Below are positions 62,364 through 64,000 of a stretch of 64,000 nucleotides of DNA, piece after piece (position 1 is the stretch's first letter; each line of letters opens with the position of its first letter). The notes under the pieces were generated by a model that was not told the DNA's origin, made no database searches, and was given only the letters and a program-made list of their open reading frames with translations. The stretch spans positions 108,565-172,564 of the forward strand of contig LAZY01000005.1 of the NCBI GenBank assembly GCA_001013295.1, given 5' to 3'. A program made the position numbers and the translations under genes. The DNA comes from Chryseobacterium indologenes. GTDB lineage: Bacteria > Bacteroidota > Bacteroidia > Flavobacteriales > Weeksellaceae.

Positions 62364-63323
62364 TTACTGAATCTGTAAAATACTTGATATTTGCTCTGCC
62401 AGAGAAAGCCCGATTCTGTCCTGTGCTTCCAGTGTAGAGGCTCCAGTGTGTGGCGTCAGGGAAATCTTAGAATGATTAAGAATTTCTTTAGATGGCGTAG
62501 GCTCGTTGATGAATACATCCAATCCTGCAAATCTCAATTTACCGGAATCCAATGCTTCAATCAGAGCTGTTTCATCAATCACTCCTCCTCTGGAGCAGTT
62601 AACAATAGCTACTCCGTCTTTCATCAGGTCAAACTCTGTTTTACCGATCATATATCCGTCTTTCTGAGCCGGAACGTGCAATGTGATGAAATCCGAATGT
62701 TTTAAAACATCCTGTAACGGTTCTGTTTCTATATCGACATTGATAAACTGGTTGTTGTAGAATTTCACTTTGATGCTGGCTTTTCCCACATTGTTATCTG
62801 CAGCTACTACTCGCATTCCAAGTCCTAAGGCGATTCTTGCAACCTCCTGCCCGATTCTTCCCATCCCGACAATTCCGATGGTTTTTCCTCTTAATTCGAT
62901 TCCGGCAGCATACGCTTTTTTAAGTCCTGCAAACTCGGTATCTCCTACTAATGGCATTTTTCTGTTGGAGTCCTGAAGGAATCTGGCTCCTGAAAACAAA
63001 TGGGCAAAAACAAGTTCTGCAACCGATTCTGATGATGCTGAAGGAGTGTTGATCACATGGATCCCTTTTTCTCTTGCATAGTCTACATCGATATTATCCA
63101 TCCCAACACCTCCTCTTCCGATAATGTCAATCGACGGACAGTTGTCTATAATATCTTTTCTTACCTGTGTAGCACTCCTCACCAACAGGGTACGGATCTT
63201 ATGCTCATTAATATAATCTACTAAAAATTCCTGTGGAACTTTTGTAGTAATCACCTCGAATCCTTTTTCTGTTAATGTATCAATTCCAGATTGGTCCAGG
63301 CCGTCATTAGCTAAAACTTTCAT
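62364..63323 (-). CDS. D-2-hydroxyacid dehydrogenase (SerA-like)
   Basis: This 319-residue NAD-dependent enzyme shows MVLANDGLDQSG-like start MKVLANDGLDQSGIDTL, the Rossmann motif GIVGMGRIGQEVA, the catalytic arginine in CSRGGVIDE, the glutamate in INEPTPSKE and the histidine in TPHTGAST. It is the short 3-phosphoglycerate dehydrogenase-like form without the ACT domain. Serine biosynthesis is a strong candidate but other 2-oxoacids are possible. It follows the HAD gene on the same strand. Confidence 0.9.
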   Translation of the reverse strand: MKVLANDGLDQSGIDTLTEKGFEVITTKVPQEFLVDYINEHKIRTLLVRSATQVRKDIIDNCPSIDIIGRGGVGMDNIDVDYAREKGIHVINTPSASSESVAELVFAHLFSGARFLQDSNRKMPLVGDTEFAGLKKAYAAGIELRGKTIGIVGMGRIGQEVARIALGLGMRVVAADNNVGKASIKVKFYNNQFINVDIETEPLQDVLKHSDFITLHVPAQKDGYMIGKTEFDLMKDGVAIVNCSRGGVIDETALIEALDSGKLRFAGLDVFINEPTPSKEILNHSKISLTPHTGASTLEAQDRIGLSLAEQISSILQIQ

Positions 63324-63347
63324 AAATACAACTATGTTTTAAAAGTT

Positions 63348-63396
63348 GAAAGATTTAAAAATTAAAGGATACACTCATTCAATTTTTAAATCTTTC
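63348..63396. repeat. Perfect 16-bp inverted repeat
   Basis: GAAAGATTTAAAAATT at 63348-63363 is exactly complementary to AATTTTTAAATCTTTC at 63381-63396, with a 17-base loop. It lies between the HAD gene and the dehydrogenase gene, close to the dehydrogenase start. Confidence 0.65.
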
Positions 63397-63407
63397 GTTA
63401 TATAAAT

Positions 63408-63821
63408 TTATTCTTCGTCTTCTTTGAATACTTCAATGGTTACCTGTTTCTCTACCAGATCAGTAAATCTACCTTTATATCTTGTAGCTCTTACCAGATG
63501 GTTGTCTATCCAGTGATAGTTCCCACCTCTTGGTTTCCCGCAAAGCACACTGTGGTATTTAAAACCATGTTTATCCAGCCAGTCTATGGTAATTTGTTTC
63601 AGGTTTTCGGTTCTAGAGGTAAAAAAACAGATCTGATGACCTTCATCATACCATTTGTTGATTGTTTCCAGAGCGTCAGGATATGGTTCACAGGTCACCA
63701 TTCTTTCCGGTTCTTCGTTGGGAACATCATCTGTAATGGTTCCGTCAATATCGATTAAATAATTTTTTATTCCGTCCTTTAGTATAGGACTAATGTGTTC
63801 TACGTATTCTAATTCCATCAT
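63408..63821 (-). CDS. HAD-superfamily phosphatase-like protein
   Basis: This 137-residue protein has motif I DIDGTITDD (about residues 24-32) with the nucleophile aspartate, FFTSRTE as motif II with its threonine or serine, and a later lysine in CGKPRGG and DN in HWIDNH as motifs III and IV. It is a small single-domain HAD protein, with no large cap. Databases often name it phosphoheptose isomerase, which the motifs do not support. The substrate is unknown. It precedes the D-2-hydroxyacid dehydrogenase on the same strand. Confidence 0.8.
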   Translation of the reverse strand: MMELEYVEHISPILKDGIKNYLIDIDGTITDDVPNEEPERMVTCEPYPDALETINKWYDEGHQICFFTSRTENLKQITIDWLDKHGFKYHSVLCGKPRGGNYHWIDNHLVRATRYKGRFTDLVEKQVTIEVFKEDEE

Positions 63822-63955
63822 TAAACATTAAGTAACAAAGTTAGTGCTTTTACAACTATCAGGCACATTAATCTTACTTTATGTTAAAATTTTATCTGAT
63901 TCTCCGCAAACACACCTAATATTTTTAGTATATTAGCGCTCAAAAAGCAGGGATT

Positions 63956-64000
63956 ATGAACATATTCAGTTTTACGGCTCATTTCGGTTCGGAGGAAGAT
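63956..64000 (+). mobile_element. N-terminal fragment of an IS1595-type transposase
   Basis: Fifteen codons, MNIFSFTAHFGSEED, run off the right edge. The pattern F-x-FTAHFGSEED resembles the start I recall for IS1595-group transposases of Bacteroidota (a short segment before a zinc-ribbon). This is recognition from a short stretch, so it is tentative. The left end of the element should lie within about the previous 60 bases, but I could not define an inverted repeat. Confidence 0.5.

Noticed and set aside
1..64000. CRISPR array, tRNA or rRNA genes
   Set aside because: No regularly spaced direct repeats, cloverleaf with CCA-type end or rRNA-like sequence was seen on either strand by eye.

Overview
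The window reads as chromosomal DNA of a flavobacterium, most likely Chryseobacterium or a close relative (Bacteroidota, Weeksellaceae). The main support is the promoter style: many starts are preceded by the Bacteroidota -7 element TAnnTTTG, several with TTG about 19-21 bases upstream. Shine-Dalgarno sequences are scarce. A SusC/SusD/SusE/SusB starch locus, TonB-linked outer-membrane proteins, double-glycine-like leader peptides and AT-rich spacers agree with this. About 55 protein genes are visible. There are no rRNA or tRNA genes, no CRISPR array and no prophage. Only the right edge suggests a mobile element, the first 15 codons of what looks like an IS1595-type transposase.

Layout. 1-4.4 kb: start of a dihydrolipoyl dehydrogenase-like gene divergent from an HxlR regulator, a YqhD-type alcohol dehydrogenase, a lipocalin-like lipoprotein, an SGNH hydrolase and a TPR protein. 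4.4-10.5 kb: DEAD-box helicase, ABC1/AarF kinase, cold-shock protein, two tandem Cys-rich leader peptides, a GNAT-nitrilase fusion. 10.5-17.2 kb: purine block transcribed purM-purN-purH-purD, then guaA, preceded by a probable small RNA. 17.2-18.9 kb: flavodoxin-like reductase and pirin. 18.9-33.0 kb: starch/maltodextrin utilisation in two parts. One is a GH13 amylase, NTF2-like protein and sugar MFS carrier. The other is SusC, SusD, SusE and a GH97 SusB. A sterol-desaturase-like gene and an SBF-type transporter lie between them. 33.3-36.5 kb: metG and a membrane protein. 36.7-40.7 kb: methyltransferase, siderophore-interacting reductase and TonB siderophore receptor. 41.1-46.2 kb: AraC regulator plus TolC-HlyD-MFS tripartite efflux. 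46.3-64 kb: mostly housekeeping genes (dnaA, LMW-PTP, RsmI-like methylase, pheA, rarA, yidD, lgt, nnr, mscL, a D-2-hydroxyacid dehydrogenase) with several exported or membrane proteins of unknown function.

How parts work together. The sus genes would bind starch at the surface and import oligosaccharides. SusB and the GH13 enzyme cut them in the periplasm and the MFS carrier takes the products into the cytoplasm. The siderophore receptor and ferric-siderophore reductase form an iron-uptake pair under a palindromic site. AraC-TolC-HlyD-MFS form one drug-efflux unit.

The less ordinary content is mostly non-coding or very small: twin Cys-rich peptides with identical cysteine spacing, a promoter-to-terminator small RNA next to purM, a two-copy 170-bp element with terminal inverted repeats, a three-copy repeat family confined to the pur spacers, and many intergenic inverted repeats. 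Several promoters sit so close to the start codon that the mRNAs should be leaderless or nearly so. Assignments rest on reading motifs by eye; no database search was possible.
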